The position numbers were made by a program, and so were the translations under genes. Of a stretch of 64,000 nt of DNA, positions 62,193 to 64,000 are shown piece by piece. Location: contig NC_133938.1 of the NCBI RefSeq assembly GCF_031877795.1, positions 16,834,920 to 16,898,919 of the forward strand, given 5' to 3'. The stretch's first letter is position 1. Every line of letters begins with the position of its first letter. The DNA is from Strix aluco. Taxonomy: Eukaryota; Chordata; Aves; Strigiformes; Strigidae. The notes under the pieces were generated by a model. That model saw only the letters and a program-made list of their open reading frames with translations. It had not been told where the DNA came from and searched no databases.

Positions 62193-64000
62193 CTTAACAA
62201 ATTGAAAATAATTGATTACAAGCAGAACAGCTAAACATGTTTTTTCATTGTATGCTAAAACAGGCATAGAAGATAAAATCAGTCAAAACCACTTAATGCT
62301 TTCTGTATATATGAACACACATTGATAGTACATCAAAATATATGGAAAGACAATGGTCACCAGTATCCTCTCCATTTCTGCTAATAATCCAAAAGCAAAA
62401 CTCCATCATACTTAGCAACAAAGCTACATGTTCTTTAACCGTGGGGTGGATTGAGGTTTCTGAGGAGTCAAGTTATTATAGTTTAAGTCTGTCAGCAAAG
62501 CAAATGCTAACCATGCCATTGCCCATTGCTGTTGTTCAGTTCAGCGCTCATCTTAAACCTTGTTCTGTCCTACCCTAAATATATCCTGATGTCATTTGTG
62601 TGGGATCATCCACCTAGGCCTTGAAAGACTTCTGAGAACATTCAAGAGAACCAATTGCCTCTTTGGGCTTATGCAAGGCATCTTCCCTATTAGCATCCTG
62701 AAGAGGAATAGTTGCCCAGTTGGATCACCAGCTTAGGTACCAGTGATCTAGAAATAGCAAGCAATCTTCTGTCCACAGTAACTCTGCATTCAAGTATATA
62801 TGGAAGCACTCAGGAGCATACCAGTGACTGCTTTTACCTCCTACAGGGAATCATATAGAACAGGTTATATGAAACCTAAAATTTTTTCCAGACCTGAAAA
62901 TTTGCATGTTCAGATTAATAGCCCTTAGTGCTGATCCCTATTTTAATTCTTTTCTAACTCTATTTTGAAATATGCAGGAAGAGAGCACTAATATCTGTAA
63001 ATTATAGAGGATGACTCTTTGAGATGGTTCTTGGATGAGTGTTGTGTGATGCCTGAGGATTCTGAGCTTATGATAAGGAGCTCCTTCTGATGAAAATAAG
63101 ATGCTGAATTAATTCACTACAGGTGGGCTGAAAATACAGTTGAGATTGACAGTATTCATTTTTTTCAGGAAGAAGGAACTCAGCATCAAGAAACAAAATG
63201 AGACTACCTTCCCACAGAAATATTCAAAGTTCAACATGATTATTTATAAATATCAGACATACTGATAATATTAGTATGATTGTGTACATTCATATACAAT
63301 AACTTTACCACATGAAGAAAGATCAGAACATTTGTTATGAAAATGTACAATAACATCAGACTGTAAACAAAAGCAACTATTTTTAATGGAAACACATGCT
63401 ACTGAGTACATGGAGTTAAGCCAATTTTGACATGTTAAAAAATACAAAACGGAAATTTGCTACCATCCAAATGAATGTTTCTGTAATATCATTTAGTAGA
63501 AATATATACATACATATCTCTCTCTCTCTTCTTTCATATGATGTTCAGTTAAGCACTCATAGAGATAAGAGGGTTATATGAAACAGGATTTTTATATTAA
63601 ATGTGATTTTCATGGCTTTTGAATATGGTACTATGGCTTCTATCCCAATGGACTGATCAACTTACACAGCAAAAGTTCTGTTCTTTTTATTCATTGTGGC
63701 AAAAATCAGTTACAAGCCTCTCTTTATTACAAGTCGTAATGCTACTATCTATGGTTAATATGGAGTAATGGAGTCTTTTTTAATGTGAAAGATGACATTT
63801 TTAGTAAGAAGACAAAAATGTAAGAATTCTTTGGGGTGATACTCCTAAATCCAACTCCAAAGAATTTTAAGTACTTAGAACAGGTTCAGTAGGACATTAT
63901 CTGAAACTAGAGAGGCTCGAACGGAGTATATCTGCCCCCTATGGGGAACTTGTTTAATTTTCTCTTTGTTCAATCAGATAGGAAATTTATACTTGTAACA
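62193..64000 (-). other. COL24A1: COL24A1 intron, continuing beyond the window
   Basis: 1.8 kb of AT-rich DNA with a (CT)n run near 63518-63532. No Gly-X-Y exon recognised; the next 5' exon must lie past the right edge. Confidence 0.75.

Overview
The window is nuclear DNA of a vertebrate, almost certainly a bird. It is AT-rich and intron-rich, with one CpG island. It carries CR1 LINE fragments with the avian-type 3' end repeat and one solo endogenous-retrovirus LTR of a kind common in Neoaves. The bird call rests on the repeats. The LTR points away from chicken-like birds, but that part is from memory and is inference. Two protein-coding genes, both on the minus strand, fill most of the window. 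Their order and orientation match the human 1p22 neighbourhood, where COL24A1 lies upstream of ZNHIT6.

ZNHIT6 (BCD1, a box C/D snoRNP assembly factor) runs from the ATG at 42164 down to the stop at 5778. Ten coding exons with GT-AG junctions and matching phases join into 873 nt, a 290-residue protein. Exon 1 sits in a CpG island (about 41690-42370) with a (CCCCG)6 GC-box array just upstream of the start. The largest intron (10191-28419, 18.2 kb) holds an intact-looking CR1 3' piece (23198-23926), an older CR1 (24858-27305) and a solo LTR (26200-26767) inserted in that older CR1. Intron 5 (8.8 kb) holds several short palindromes and two GC-rich islands of unknown origin.

COL24A1 (collagen alpha-1(XXIV)) is partial. 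Its 5' part lies beyond the right edge. Thirteen exons between 62192 and 44753 encode 162 uninterrupted Gly-X-Y residues and then the complete 235-residue C-propeptide with stop. Only about 2.6 kb separates its stop codon from the ZNHIT6 start. Its introns contain an ancient CR1 (60890-61165) and a diverged CR1 tail (55148-55350).

The leftmost 5.8 kb lies downstream of the ZNHIT6 stop. It is 3'UTR and/or intergenic DNA with no recognisable coding exon. I found no tRNA, rRNA, CRISPR array or microbial-type system. Nothing here looks like a wholly new biological system. The most interesting items are the short N-terminus of bird ZNHIT6, the nested CR1/LTR block, a perfect 24-bp palindrome, and two unexplained GC-rich patches inside ZNHIT6 intron 5. 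The two genes share a neighbourhood and direction, but nothing in the sequence links their functions.
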